From: Delphinus delphis
Taxonomy: Eukaryota; Chordata; Mammalia; Artiodactyla; Delphinidae
Assembly (NCBI RefSeq): GCF_949987515.2
Contig: NC_082684.1
Span: 45,784,006 to 45,848,005 of the forward strand
Direction of reading: 5' to 3'
DNA length: 64,000 nt
The notes under the pieces were generated by a model. That model ran no database searches. It was not told where the DNA came from and saw only the letters and a program-made list of their open reading frames with translations. Numbering within the stretch: position 1 is the stretch's first letter; every line of letters starts with the position of its first letter. The translations under genes and the position numbers were made by a program. Of this stretch, positions 1 to 12,295 are shown one piece after another.

Positions 1-43
1 ACTCCTAGGACATTTCTCCCAACAGTTGCTCCCTTTGACTTAC

Positions 44-201
44 AAGAAGCACGACCTGGAGATCTGGCACTCTGTGGCCCTTCTGAGTAAGCACAGCATA
101 TCCAACGGAGAATTCATTTTCATAAAGAACATCATCTACGGATTTGTCATCATGGTAATTGTATTTTATCATTCTCATTGTACCTCTTAGCACTGATGCG
201 A
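44..201 (-). other. Possible coding exon on the minus strand, gene not recognised
   Basis: Read on the minus strand, a pyrimidine-rich tract runs into ATTTCATAG, followed by 158 bases open in one frame, followed by GTAAGT (plus-strand ACTTAC at 38-43). The open frame gives about 52 residues including DDKSVDDVLYENEFSVGYAV, with ordinary protein-like composition. An acceptor, an open frame and a strong donor in register is more than expected for random intergenic DNA. I do not recognise the protein, and no second exon lies inside the window on this strand. It could be a terminal exon region of a neighbouring gene, a decayed pseudogene exon or chance. Confidence 0.3.
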
Positions 202-589
202 CTATGAAATAGAAGGGAAAAAAGGGGTGAGTGAGGGGGCTGACTCCTGGTTTAAGGGAAAAGTGACTCAGTAGCCCTTGGCAGCCTTCTCTCCGGAACT
301 GGGAAGGTGTGCTCACTCACGTCGGCCCGGGCGTCCTCCCAAAGGTTGCTCCCCTCAAGAGCCTCTTGGGAGTGTGGAAGCCTTCGCTGCACTGCCAATT
401 CTTCTCTCTATACACCACACCCTCCCCCACGTGATCCCATGGGCTATTTCTAAAGGGCCAAGGCTCCTGACAAATGGTCCTGTCTTCTGTTTTAGAATAC
501 TCTGAAGTTTTCTAAAAGATGTTCACCATTAGAAGTGAGGGCTGGTAGTCACTCCCATCTGGCTGCAGATAATATTCCTAGTAACCCCT
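202..589. other. Intergenic, no feature seen
   Basis: No recognisable repeat, RNA gene or conserved coding frame. The short open frames here show no familiar motif. Confidence 0.5.
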
Positions 590-832
590 CCACCACTGAC
601 TGGGCACTTGGTATGTGCCAGGCACTGTGCTCTACCGATTATCTCCTGTAACCCTTACCACAGCTCTAGGAGAGACCTAGGATTAGCTCCATTTCACAGG
701 GGAGAAACTGAAGGCTCATAGATAGTAAATAACTTGCCTAGAGTCACAATCCTTGTGCATGATGAAGCAAAGATTCCAACTGGATCTAACTCCCAAGTTC
801 AGGCTCTTAACCACTGAACACCGCTACCTCCT
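590..832 (+). repeat. MIR SINE, nearly full length
   Basis: Contains the MIR core (tatgtgccaggcactgtgct), then atttcacaggggagaaactg, ataacttgcctagagtcaca and an end resembling ggctcttaaccactgaacac. Divergence is typical of this ancient mammalian family. Confidence 0.8.
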
Positions 833-2340
833 AATATGCATCTGCATATTTCTCTCTCCACAACTGCAAAAAGGAAGTCCACTTGATATGGAAGTAGGGA
901 ATGAAAATAACAATCTTCTTCTCGCATTTCTCGGGTTAGAAATCTGAGGCAGACCCTTCACGGATGGGTAAACAGCTGCAATCTCAGAAGTTTACCTGAT
1001 TTTGCATGAGAAATATAAACATGTTTCAAGTTTCCGGAGGATGTGTATCAGAATTAAATTTTTAAATGTTATTCTTGGGGAGGAAAGATGGTACTGGAGA
1101 GTCATTCCCAACTTGACTCTAATTATACAGCATGCAAGCACGGGCACGTGCAAAGATTCATATTTTAGTGAGGTGTGTACACAGCGCTGTTCAGTGAGAA
1201 GACAGAAGCTGAAATCCTTATGTGTAGTTTCCCAAACAAATACTGTAAAACCTAATGTGCTGTGCCTGGCAGGCGCAGGTAGCTTTCATCTGGGATCAGA
1301 CTTCCCTGGTTTTGTTCAGTTTGGGAAATGGTAAAGCAATTCTCTTCTGCCCCAATCAGTGCTGATTGATTTGGTTCTGCTTCCAGAACAGAACCAAATC
1401 TGCCAAAGTTGTGCTCATAAATCTGCCAAAGTTGTGCTCATAAATAACACTTCCTATTTATATGCTTTAAAAAGTAATGTATTCCTTATTGTAGAAACTC
1501 TCTGATGGTACCTACAGAAAGAAGATAATGGGGATTAATCAAAGAGAAAAGAACTCGTGAAATTTTAACTTTTCTCTTTAATTTTACACAAAATTGAGCC
1601 ATTTTCCTGGGAAAATTAAAACACTGCAAATCTTCTTTACACGCAGAACACAGTACCACCTGAGAAGGAAAGCAGTGGCATTACCGGGGAGGCACTGTGG
1701 TACCATTAGCATTCAAGATTTTCAACGTTCTGCGATTGGTGAGCCAAGGCTATGGCGGCTAAGAGGGTTATTTGTGACTGTGCTTCAGAGCCTCCTCGGT
1801 TAAGTCCTAACACAGGTTCCTTCCCAGATGCTGACGTTTATGCTCCGTATCCACTGAAAAGGCGAAGGATGAGTTATTGCGGGATATTTTTATTTCAAAT
1901 AATTACTGACAGGACAAGAACTCATCAAATTTTGATCTAGACAAAACCTTCAAGCAATGCTCAAATCAGCCTACCTATTGTTGTATATAAAACCCCTGTC
2001 AGGAGAACTGACAGCTCAATGTAGAGATTCATCACAATGAATGTCCAGAGCTCCTAAAAGAAAGAGAAGGCTGCATCTAGCAAAATTGCCACCAGATTAA
2101 AAAATGTCCTCTCCTAACACGGCCTCAAGAAACCTAATCACATTAACGCAAGCTCTTGCTTTTCGGCTTATTCCTAGGCAGCAAAATTGCCCCTCACATA
2201 CAGCACCTATCAAGGAAGTACGAATGTAGATTACTCTACAAGCACTTTCAGTTGGGTTAGCCATTGACAAATTTGAATCTCCTTGTATAAATATGTACAA
2301 ATATATCTGCATTGATTGGTACAGTGACTAATCCTAATTT
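833..2340. other. Intergenic, no gene seen
   Basis: AT-rich unique-looking sequence. Apart from a 23-bp tandem duplication (1396-1441) and a small hairpin ctgtcag-gagaa-ctgacag near 1998-2016, I see no gene, RNA or repeat that I can name. Open frames at 1002-1334 and 1594-1803 lack recognisable domains. Confidence 0.45.
1396..1441 (+). repeat. Perfect 23-bp tandem duplication
   Basis: Two identical copies (1396-1418 and 1419-1441) of a unit beginning aaatctgccaaagttgtg and ending ctcat. There are no differences between copies, so the duplication is recent or was recently homogenised. Confidence 0.9.
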
Positions 2341-2448
2341 TTTTTTTTTTTGGCCGCACCCCGGGGCTTGTGGGATCTTAGCTCCCTGACCAGGGATTGA
2401 ACCTGTGAAAGCTCAGAGTCCTAACCACTGGACAACCAGGGAATTCCC
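2341..2448 (-). mobile_element. CHR-type SINE, short form, minus orientation
   Basis: Starts with a poly-T run, then the reverse complement of the short CHR form: gggatcttagctccctgacc, then ctaaccactggacaaccagg, ending at gaattccc. Flanks taatcctaatt (2330-2340) and taatcccaatt (2449-2459) form a target-site duplication with one change. Confidence 0.88.
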
Positions 2449-2762
2449 TAATCCCAATTATTTTTGGAAGTACCCCCTGGTCTTCTGACACAGAGAAATA
2501 TTCACTTTTTATTTTAACATCTAGGGGATGCATGGACCGCTTTGTACTCACTCCAGAAGCTTGTTTGCTCCCCAAATGAGAAGAAATTCCCTTCACGGAG
2601 AGGAAAGAGCACCCCCTAGTGAAACAATGTTTCCTAATAGTCCTTCAACAGTGAAGTTCCATCTCCATTTTATAGCAGCGTGATCGCATTTTAGAGACTA
2701 AGGCCCAGTGCCTAGGGCCTACAAGCTTTTCAAAGGCCAATTAAAAAAAAAAAATTGTTTGA

Positions 2763-3040
2763 GGGCTTCCCTGGTGGCGCAGTTGAGAGTCTGCCTGCCA
2801 ATGCAGGGGACATGGGTTCAAGCCCTGGTCTGGGAAGATCCCACATGCCACGGAGCAACTAGGCCCGTGAGCCACAACTACTGAGCCTGCGCGTCTGGAG
2901 CCTGTGCTCTGCAACAAGAGAGGCCGTGACAGTGAGAGGCCAGCGCACCGCGATAAAGAGTGGCCCCCGCTCTCCGCAACTAGAGAAAGCCCTCGCACAG
3001 AAACGAAGACCCAACACACCCATAAATAAATAAGTAAATA
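2763..3040 (+). mobile_element. CHR-type SINE, long form, plus orientation
   Basis: Head gggcttccctggtggcgcag, a tRNA-like B-box region (gggttcaagccctgg), the gatcccacatgcc segment, long-form repeats ending gcaactagagaaagccc, and a degenerate aaataaataagtaaata tail. Short TSD-like gtttga lies on both sides. Confidence 0.9.
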
Positions 3041-3479
3041 GTTTGAAAGCTGAGAAAAATCTGTTGGCTCCAAAGTTTTTAAAATTCAAAACTGAAACTA
3101 GTATATTTGATTAAATGTCTACAAAATGTGACATATCAACTAGTCACAGTAATTCAACTATTAAGTAGTTACATACAAATTACATTTAATGTGAGATGTG
3201 AGTTCTTTTTACTATTTTCTATGATGAGGGACAGGGCCTCTTAAAATAAGAGTTGAAAGCCTTTTTTTCATAGAGTTGACCTCTCTTAAAGAGTCTTCAT
3301 GATCATTGACATGGTCCATCTAAGTCTTGGCATTACTCTCTTAAAGACATTAAAAACAATACTTTATTTGTGCAAAGTCCTTGATAAAAATTTACACATA
3401 CTCCCATTCAACTCATTTAATCTTTACAATAGTAAATTAAGAAATAAGGAATTAAAATGTTTGGATACAGTAGGGTTTT

Positions 3480-3513
3480 TGTGTGTGTGTGTTTTGTTTT
3501 GTTTTGTTTTGTT
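3480..3513 (+). repeat. (TG)n and (TTTTG)n simple repeat
   Basis: About six TG dinucleotides followed by four TTTTG-type units. Ordinary microsatellite. Confidence 0.9.
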
Positions 3514-3658
3514 GCCAAAGTACAAAATATTACATATTCTGAAGCACAAATAAACAAAAAACCTCAGAATCAAAACAGATTAACAAGTGCAGTTCAAATG
3601 AAAACAAACTACTAATTTGAAATGGCATATGTAGTCTTTGAGGGGGGACAATACATAG

Positions 3659-3866
3659 CATATGGCTCCAGAGTTAGATATTCTGAATAGGAGCTGAGTG
3701 ACCTGGGACAAGTTACTTAACCTCTCTGTACCTCAGTATCCTAAACTGTAAAATGGGGATAAAACAGTACCTACCTCACAGGGTTACTGTGATGTTTAAG
3801 TGAGTTCATAGATTTGAAATACTTATAATAGCGTTTGGCCCATAGTAAGAGTTCAATGAATGCCAG
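3659..3866 (-). repeat. MIR SINE, minus orientation
   Basis: Shows the reverse-complement MIR signature: gacctgggacaagttactta, acctctctgtacctcag, aactgtaaaatggggataaa and ggcccatagtaagagttcaa. Confidence 0.8.
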
Positions 3867-4111
3867 CAATTAATTATTATTCAACCAAACCATACCAATC
3901 TTTGATTCTCAGAAACAGAACAATTTAAGATTCTGAATAAATTAACTCTTACCAAAGCTGAAAACATCCACAAAAGTCACTCATCTTGTATTTTGAAACT
4001 TTTTATTTGAAAATAACTTCAAAATTAGAATTCATCACATTTTATTTATTTGCCTTATCATTTGCCCTTCAGATCACTGCAAATCTGTGTCCCTAATTCT
4101 TATTTATAACT

Positions 4112-4189
4112 TATGACGTATGTATTTCCTATTTCTGAGTAACAAATTACCACAAGTTTGGTGTCTTAAAACCACACCTAGAAGGTTCC
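4112..4189 (+). repeat. LTR-like (MaLR type) repeat, left part, split by the L1
   Basis: gagtaacaaattaccacaag and ggtgtcttaaaaccacacc match a common mammalian LTR-type repeat whose usual continuation resumes after the L1 at about 11734. Family assignment is from memory. The split dates this element before the L1 insertion. Confidence 0.5.
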
Positions 4190-6169
4190 TGGGGGAGGGG
4201 GGAAGACGGCAGAAGAGTAAGACGCGGAGATCACCTTCCTCCCCACAGATACACCAGAAATACATCTACACGTGGACCAACTCCTACAGAACACCTACTG
4301 AATGCTGGCAGAAGACCTCAGACCTCTCAAAAGGCAAGAAACTCCCCGACGTACCTGGGTAGGGCAAAAGAAAAATGAATAAACAGAGACAAAAGAATAG
4401 GGAGGAGACCTGCACCAGTGCAAGCGACCTGTGTAGGAGGAAAGGTTTCCACACACTAGGAAGCCCCTTCGCGGGCGGAGACTGCGGGTAGCAGAAGAGA
4501 GAAGCTACAGGGCTGCGGAGGAGAGCGCAGCCACTGGGGTGCGGAGAGCAAAGCGGTGAGATTCCTGCACAGAAGGTCGGTGCCGACCAGTACTCACCAG
4601 CCCAAGAGGCTTGTCTGCTCACCCGCCGGGGTGGGCGGGGCTGGGAGCTGAAGCTCGAGCGCAGGGAGAGGACTGGGGTTGGCGGCGTGAACACAGCCTG
4701 CAGGGGGTTAGTGCACCATGGCTAGCCGGGAGGGAGGCCGGGAAAAAGTCTGGATCTGCCGAAGAGGCAAGAGATTTTTTTCTTCCCTCTTTGTTTCTTG
4801 GTGTACGAGGAGAGGGGATTAAGAGCGCTGCTTAAAGGAGCTCCAGAGACAGGCGTGAGCCACGGCTATCAGCGCGGACCCCAGAGACGGGCATGAGACG
4901 CTAAGGCTGCTGCTGCTGCCACCAAGAAGCCTGTGTGCGAGCACAGGTCACTATCCACACCTCCCTTCCGGGGAGCCTGTGCAGGCCGCCGCTGCCAGGG
5001 TCCAGGGATCCAGGGACAATTTACACGGGAGAACGCACGGCGCGCCTCAGGCTGGTGCAATGTCCCGCCGGCCTCTGCCACCGCAGGCTTGCTCCGTATC
5101 CACACCTCTCCCTCACCATGGGCTGAGTGAGCCAGAGCCCCCGAAGCAGCTGCTTCTTTAACCCTGTCCTGTCTCAGCGAAGAACAGACGACCTCCAGCG
5201 ACCTACACGCAGAGGCGGGGCCAAATCCAAAGCTGAGCCCTGGGAGCTGTGCGAACAAAGAGAAAGGGAAATCTCTCCCAGCAGCCTCAGGAGCAGCGGA
5301 TTAAAGCTCCACAATCAACTTGATTGATGTACCTGCATCTGTGGAATACATGAATAGACAATGAATCATCCCAAATTGAGAAGGTAGACTTTGAGAGCAA
5401 GATTTATTATTTTTTCCTCTTTTCCTCTTTTTGTGAGTGTGTATGTGTATGCTTCTGTGTGAGATTTTGTCTGTATAGCTTTGCTTTCACCATTTGTCCT
5501 AGTGTTCTATCCATCTGTTTTGTTTTTCTTTTTTAAAAAATGTGTTTCTTAATAATTATTTTTTATTTTAATAACATTATTTTATTTTACCTTATTTTAT
5601 CTCCCTCCTTTCTTTCTTTCCTCCTTCCTTCCATCCTTCCTTCCTTCCTTCTTTTCCTCCCTTTTATTCTGAGCTGTGTGGATAAGGCTCTTGGTGCTCC
5701 AGCCAGGCATCAGGGCTCTGCCTCTGAGGTGGGAGAGCCAACTTCAGGACACTGGTCCACAAGAGACCTCCCAGCTCCACATAATATCAAACGGCGAAAA
5801 TCTCCCAGAGATCTCCATCTCAACACCAGCACCCAGCTTCACTCAACGACCAGCAAGCTACAGTGCTGGACACCCTATGACAAACAACTAGCAAGACAGG
5901 AACACAACCCCACCCATTAGCAGAGAGCCTGCCTAAAATCATAATAAGTCTACAGACACCCCAAAACACACCACCAGACGTGGACCTGCCCACCAGAAAG
6001 AAAAGATCCAGCCTCATCCACCACAACACAGGCGCTAGTCCCCTCCACCAGGAAGCCTACAAAACTCACAGAACCAACTTTAGCCACTGAGAACAGACAC
6101 CAAAAACAACGGGAACTACGAACCTGCAGCCTGCAAAAAGGAGACCCCAAACACAATACGATAAGCAAA
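4190..6169 (+). promoter_or_regulatory. L1 5' UTR (internal promoter region)
   Basis: Begins near gggaagacggcagaagagta and runs through GC-rich sequence with many CpG sites, ending just before ORF1. The L1 5' UTR is known to hold an RNA polymerase II promoter. It contains a pyrimidine-rich run (about 5601-5666, ctttctttcctcctt type), probably a microsatellite grown inside the element. Current activity cannot be judged from sequence. Confidence 0.75.
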
Positions 6170-7062
6170 ATGAGAAGACAGAGAAACACACAGCAGATGA
6201 AGGAGCAAGATAAAAACCCACCAGACCTAAAAAATGAAGAGGAAATAGGCAGTCTACCTGAAAAAGAATTCAGAATAATGGTAGTAAAGATGATCCAAAA
6301 TCTTGGAAATAGAATAGACAAAATGCAAGAAACATTTAACAAGGACCTAGAAGAACTAAAGATGCAACTAGCAACGATGAACACACAATAAATGAAATTT
6401 AAAATACTCTAGAAGGGATCAATAGCAGAATAACTGAGGCAGAAGAACGGATAAGTGACCTGGAAGATAAAATAGTGGAAATAACTACTGCAGAGCAGAA
6501 TAAAGAAAAAAGAATGAAAAGAACTGAGGACAGTCTCAGACACCTCTGGGACAATATTAAACAAACCAACATTCGAATTATAGGGGTTCCAGAAGAAGAA
6601 GAGCAAAAGAAAGGGACTGAGAAAATATTTGAAGAGATTATAGTTGAAAACTTCCCTAATATGGGAAAGGAAATAGTTAATCAAGTCCAGGAAGCACAGA
6701 GAGTCCCATACAAGATAAATCCAAGGAAAAATATGCCAAGACACATATTAATCAAACTGTCAAAAATTAAATACAAAGAAAGCATATTAAAAGCAGCAAG
6801 GGAAAAACAACAAATAACACACAAGGGAATCCCCATAAGGTTAACAGCTGATCTTTCAGCAGAAACTCTGCAAGCCAGAAGTGACTGGCAGGACATATTT
6901 AAAGTGATGAAGGAGAAAAACCTACAACCAAGATTACTCTATCCAGCAAGGATCTCATTCAGATTTGATGGAGAAATTAAAACCTTTACAGACAAGCAAA
7001 AGCTGAGAGAGTTCAGCACCACCAAACCAGCTTCACAACAAATGCTAAAGGAACTTCTCTAG
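6170..7062 (+). pseudogene. L1 ORF1 (RNA-binding ORF1p), broken
   Basis: The N-terminal part (6170-6391) is a charged, coiled-coil-like stretch starting MRRQRNTQQMKEQ and stopping early at 6389-6391. The rest resumes in another frame and is open from at least 6475 to 7062, with DNIKQTNIRIIGVPEEEEQ, the typical ORF1p RNA-recognition region, and the C-terminal domain ending LLKELL. A frameshift around 6380-6400 separates the halves. The product would normally coat L1 RNA as a trimer. Confidence 0.88.
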
Positions 7063-7600
7063 GCAAGAAACACAAGAGAAGGAAAAGACCTACAATAACA
7101 AACCCAAAACAATTAAGAAAATGGGAATAGGAACATACATATCAATAATTACCTTAAATGTAAATGGATTAAATGCTCCCACCAAAAGACACAGACTGGC
7201 TGAATGGATACAAAACCAAGACCCATATATATGCTGTCTACAAGAGACCCACTTCAGACCTAGAGATACATACAGACTGAAAGTAAGGGGATGGAAAAAG
7301 ATATTCCATGCGAATGGAAACCAAAAGAAAGCTGGAGTAGCAATTCTCATATCAGACAAAATAGACTTTAAAATAAAGACTATTAGAAGAGACAAAGAAG
7401 GACACTACATAATGATCAAGGGATCGATCCAAGAAGAAGATATAACAATTGTAAATATTTATGCACCCAACATAGGAGCACCTCAATACATAAGGCAAAT
7501 ACTAACAGCCATAAAAGGGGAAATCGACAGTACACATTCATAGTAGGGGACTTTAACACCCCACTTTCACCAACGGACAGATCATCCAAAATGAAAATAA

Positions 7601-7815
7601 GGGCTTCCCTGGTGGCACAGTGCTTGAGAGTCCACCTCCCGATGCAGGGGACACGAGTTCGTGCCCCAGTCCGGGAAGATCCCACATGCCACAGAGCGGC
7701 TGGGCCCGTGAGCCATGGCTGCTTAGCCTGCGCGTCCGGAGCCTGTGCTCCGTAATGGGAGAGGCCACAACAGTGAGAAGCCCACGTACAGCAAAAAAAA
7801 AAAAAAAGAAAGAAA
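7601..7815 (+). mobile_element. CHR-type SINE, about 200-bp form, inside L1 ORF2
   Basis: Head gggcttccctggtggcacag, then gtccgggaagatcccacatg, then gagaggccacaacagtgaga and an A/GAAA tail. The L1 sequence gaaaataa is duplicated at 7593-7600 and 7816-7823. It postdates the L1. Confidence 0.93.
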
Positions 7816-10660
7816 GAAAATAAATAAGGAAACACAGCTTTAAACGATACATTAAACAAGAATGACTTAATTGATATTTATAGGACATTCCATCTGAAAA
7901 CAACAGAATACATTTTTCTCAAGCGCTCATGGAACATTCTCCAGGATAGATCATATCTTGGGTCACAAATCAAGGCTTGGTAAATTTAAGAAAATTGCAA
8001 TTCTATCAAGTATCTTTTCCGACCACAACACCATGAGACTAGATATCAATTACAGGAAAAGATCTGTAAAAACTACAAACACATGGAGGCTAAACAATAC
8101 ACTACTTAATAACGAAGTGATCACTGAAGAAATCAAAGAGGAAATCAAAAAACACCTAGAAACAAATGACAATGGAGACATGACGACCCAAAACCTATGG
8201 GATGCAGCAAAAGCAGTTCTAAGAGGGAAGTTTATAGCAATACAATCCTGCCTTAAGAAACAGGAAACATCTCGAATAAACAACCTAACCTTGCACCTAA
8301 AGCAATTAGAGAAAGAAGAACAAAAAAACCCCGAAGTTAGCAGAAGGAAAGAAATCATAAAGATCAGATCAGAAATAAATGAAAAAGAAATGAAGGAAAC
8401 GAGAGCAAACATCAATAAAACTAAAAGCTGGTTCTTTGAGAAGATAAAGAAAAATTGATAAACCATTAGCCAGCCTCCTCAAGAAAAAAAGGGAGAAGAC
8501 TCAAATCAATAGAATTAGAAATGAAAAAGGAGAAGTAACAACTGACACCGCAGAAATACAAAAGATCATGAGAGATTACTGCAAGCAACTCTATGCCAAT
8601 AAAATGGACAACCTGGAAGAAATGGACAAATTCTTAGAAATGCACAACCTGCCAAGACTGAATCAGGAAGAAATAGAAAATATGAACAGACCAATCACAA
8701 GCACTGAAATTGAAACTGTGATTAAAAATCTTCCAAAGAAACAAAAGTCCAGGACCAGATGGCTTCACAGGTGAATTCTATCAAACATTTAGAGAAGAGC
8801 TAACACCTATCCTTCTCAAACTCTTCCAAAATATAGCAGGGGAGGAATACTCCCAAACTCATTCTACGATGCCACCATCACCCTGATACCAAAACCAGAC
8901 AAGGATGTCACAAAGAAAGAATACTACAAGCCAATATCACTGATGAACGTAGATGCAAAAATCCTCAACAAAATACTAGCAAACAAAATCCAATAGCACA
9001 TTAAAAGGATCATACACCATGATCAAGTGGGGTTTATTCCAGGAATGCAAGGATTCTTCAATATACGCAAATCAATCAACGTGATACACCATATTAACAA
9101 ATTAAAGGAGAAAAACCATATGATCATCTCAATAGATGCAGAGAAAGCTTTCGACAAAATTCAACACCCATTTATGATAAAAACCCTGCAGAAAGTAGGC
9201 ATAGAGGGAATGTTCCTCAACATAATAAAGGCCATATATGACAAACCCACAGCCAACATCAACCTCAGTGGTGAAACACTGAAAGCATTTCCACTAAGAT
9301 CAGGAACAAGACAAGGTTGCCCACTCTCACCACTCTTATTCAACATAGTTTGGAAGTTTTAGCCACAGCAATCAGAGAAGAAAAGGAAATAAAACGAATC
9401 CAAATCGGAAAAGAAGTAAAGCTGTCACTGTTTGCAGATGACATGATACTATACATAGAGGATCCTAAAGATGCTACCAGAAAACAACTAGAGCTAATCA
9501 ATGAATTTGGTAAAGTAGCAGGATACAAAATTAATGTGCAAAAATCTCTGGCATTCCTATATACTAAGGATGAAAAATCTGAAAGTGAAATCAAGAAAAC
9601 ACTCCCATTTACCATTGCAACAAAAAGAATAAAATATCTAGGAATAAACCTACCTAAGGAGACAAAAGACCTGTATGCAGAAAATTATAAGACACTGATG
9701 AAAGAAATTAAAGATGATACAAATAGATGGAAAGATATACCATGTTCTTGGATTGGAAGAATCAACATTGTGAAAATGACTCTACTACCCAAAGCATCTA
9801 CAGATTCAATGCCATCCCTATCAAACTACCACTGGCATTTTTCACAGAACTAGAACAAAAAATTTCACAATTTGTATGGAAACACAAAAGGCCCCAATAG
9901 CCAAAGCAATCTTGAGAATGAAAAACAGAGCTGGAGGAATCAGGCTTCCTGACTTCAGACTATACTACAAAGCTACAGTAATCAAGACAGTATGGTACTG
10001 GCACAAAAACAGAAATATAGATCAGTGGAACAGGATAGAAAGCCCAGAGATAAACCCACGCGCATATGGTCACCTTATCTTTGATAAAGGAGGCAGGAAT
10101 GTACAGTGGAGAAAGGACAGCCTCTTCAATAAGTGGTGCTGGGAAAACTGGACAGGTACATGTAAAAGTATGAGATTAAATCACTCCCTAACACCATACA
10201 CAAAAATAAGCTCAAAATGGATTAAAGACCTAAATGTAAGGCCAGACACTATCAAACTTTTAGAGGAAAACAGGCAGAACACTCTATGACATAAATCACA
10301 GCAAGATCCTTTTTGACCCACCTCCTAGAGAAATGGAAATAAAAACAAAATTAAACAAATGGGACCTAATGAAACTTCAAAGCTTTTGCACAGCAAAGGA
10401 GACCATAAACAAGACCAAAAGACAACCCTCAGAATGGGAGAAAATATTTGCAAATGAAGCAACTGACAAAGGATTAATCTCCAAACTTTATAAGCAGCTT
10501 ATGCAGGTCAATAACAAAAAAACAAACAACCCAATCCAAAAATGGGCAGAAGACCTAAATAGTCATTTCTCCAAAGAAGATATACAGATTGCCAACAAAC
10601 ACATGAAAGGATGCGCAACATCATTAATCATTAGAGAAATGCAAATCAAAACTACAATGA

Positions 10661-10857
10661 GGGCTTCCCTGGTGGCGCAGTGGTTGAGAGTCCGCCTGCT
10701 GATGCAGGGGACATGGGTTCATGCCCCAGTCCAGGAAGATCCCACATGCCACGGAGCGGCTGGGCCTGTGAGCCATGGCCGCTGAGCCTGTGCGTCCGGA
10801 GCCTGTGTTCCACAACGGGAGAGGCCACAACAGTGAGGGGCCCGTGTATCGCAAAAA
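10661..10857 (+). mobile_element. CHR-type SINE, about 200-bp form, inside L1 ORF2
   Basis: Head gggcttccctggtggcgcag, body through gagaggccacaacagtgagg, A tail. Target duplication aaactacaatga (10649-10660) and aaactataatga (10858-10869), one difference. Same short subfamily as the copy at 7601. Confidence 0.93.
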
Positions 10858-11733
10858 AAACTATAATGAGATATCATCTCACTCCAGTCAGAATGGCCAT
10901 CATCAAAAAATCTAGAAACAATAAATGCTGGAGTGGGTGTGGAGAAAAGGGAACACTTTCATTGCTGGTGGGAATGTGAATTGGTACAGCCACTATGGAG
11001 AACAGTATGGAGGTTCCTTAAAAAACTACAAATAGAACTACCATATGACCCAGCAATCCCACTACTGGGCATATACCCTGAGAAAACCATAATTCAAAAA
11101 GAGTCATGTACCAAAATGTTCATTGCAGCTCTATTTACAATAGCCCGGAGATGGAAACAACCAAAGTGTCCATCATCGGATGAATGGATAAAGATGTGGC
11201 ACATATATACAATGGAATATTACTCAGCCATAAAAAGAAACGAAATTGAATTATTTGTAGTGAGGTGGATGGACCTAGAGTCTGTCATACAGAGTGAAGT
11301 AAGTCAGAAAGAGAAAGGCAAATACCGTATGCTAACACATATATATGGAATCTAAGGAAAAAAATGTTATGAAGAACCAATGGGTAAGACGGGACAAAGA
11401 CACAGACCTACTAGAGAATGGACTTGAGGATATGGGGAGGGGGAAGGGTAAGCTGTGACAAAGTGAGAGAGTGGCATGGACATATATACACTACCAAACA
11501 TAAAATAGATAGCTAGTTGGAAGAATCCACGTGCATAGCACAGGGAGATCAGCTCGGTGCTTTGTGACAACCTCGATGGGTGGGATAGGGAGGGTGGGAG
11601 GGAGGGAGACGCAAGAGGGAGGAGATATGGGAACATATGTATATGTATAACCGATTCACTTTGTTATAAAGCAGAAACTAACACACCATTATAAAGCAAT
11701 TATACTCTAATAAAGATGTAAAAAAAACCAAAA

Positions 11734-12268
11734 CACCTATTTATAAGATCACAGCTGTATAGGTTGTAAGTCTGAGCACCACATGACTGGGTTCTCTGCT
11801 CAGAGCTTACAAGGCTGAAATGAAGGTAGTGGCCAGGCTGAGCTCCTTTTAAGGCCTCCTTTCTTCGTTCTTGGCGAAATTCAGATCCTTGCAGCTACAG
11901 GACTGAGGTCTTGCTTTCCTTGCTGGTGTCAACTATGGGCCACTCTCAGCTCCTGCAAGTCACCCACCTTCCTTGCAACATAACCCCATCCATCTCCAAA
12001 GCAGCAATGGAGAATCTCCCTCATGGTAATTCTTTCTCTAGCTCTGAATCTTTCTCCCCAGGAAGAGCCCAGTTCCTTTTAAGGGCTCGCCTGATTAGGT
12101 GATTAGGTCAGGCTCACTCAGGTTAATGTCTCTCTTTTTAAAGTTGACTGATTAGGGTCCTTAATTAGACCTGCAAAATCCCTTCACAGCAGCACCTAGA
12201 TTAGTGTTTGCATAATTGGAGAGGGTGGAGATTTTGGGGACCATCTCAGAATTCCACCTACCACATAT
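11734..12268 (+). repeat. LTR-like (MaLR type) repeat, right part
   Basis: Resumes the element cut at 4189: gtaagtctgagcaccacatg, ggttctctgctcagag and a typical end, ggaccatctcagaattccac, then ctaccaca. Family name is approximate. Confidence 0.5.
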
Positions 12269-12295
12269 GATGAGATTCTTTATAAGCATATATTT

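Larger units (their letters stand above)
7121..11355 (+). pseudogene. L1 ORF2 (endonuclease and reverse transcriptase), broken
   Basis: The endonuclease part is readable at 7121-7543 (ITLNVNGLNAPTKRHRLAEW, CCLQETH, KAGVAILISDK). It then stops and is interrupted by a SINE at 7601. A middle segment is open at 7958-8458. Reverse-transcriptase pieces lie at 8568-8774, 9027-9362 ([31 protein letters not shown]) and 9317-9853, with the catalytic FADD at 9431-9442. C-terminal pieces continue at 9876-10289, 10333-10660 and 10933-11355 (YYSAIKRNEIE), with a second SINE at 10661. At least four frame breaks. Confidence 0.9.
4190..11733 (+). mobile_element. LINE-1, nearly full length, inactive, with two nested SINEs
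   Basis: A 7.5-kb sense L1 with a long GC-rich 5' UTR (about 4190-6169), ORF1 (about 6170-7062), ORF2 (about 7121-11355), a 3' UTR with a G-rich stretch (11425-11630), taataaagatgt near the end and a short A tail. ORF1 and ORF2 are both broken by frameshifts and stops, and ORF2 is also interrupted by two SINEs, so it cannot mobilise itself. It landed in an older LTR-like repeat. I could not define a clean target-site duplication; aaaaccacacct on the left and aaaacacct on the right are only roughly alike. Confidence 0.93.

Noticed and set aside
2763..3040. tRNA gene from the B-box-like gggttcaagccctgg in CHR elements
   Set aside because: The promoter boxes are those of a tRNA-derived SINE; no full cloverleaf is present.
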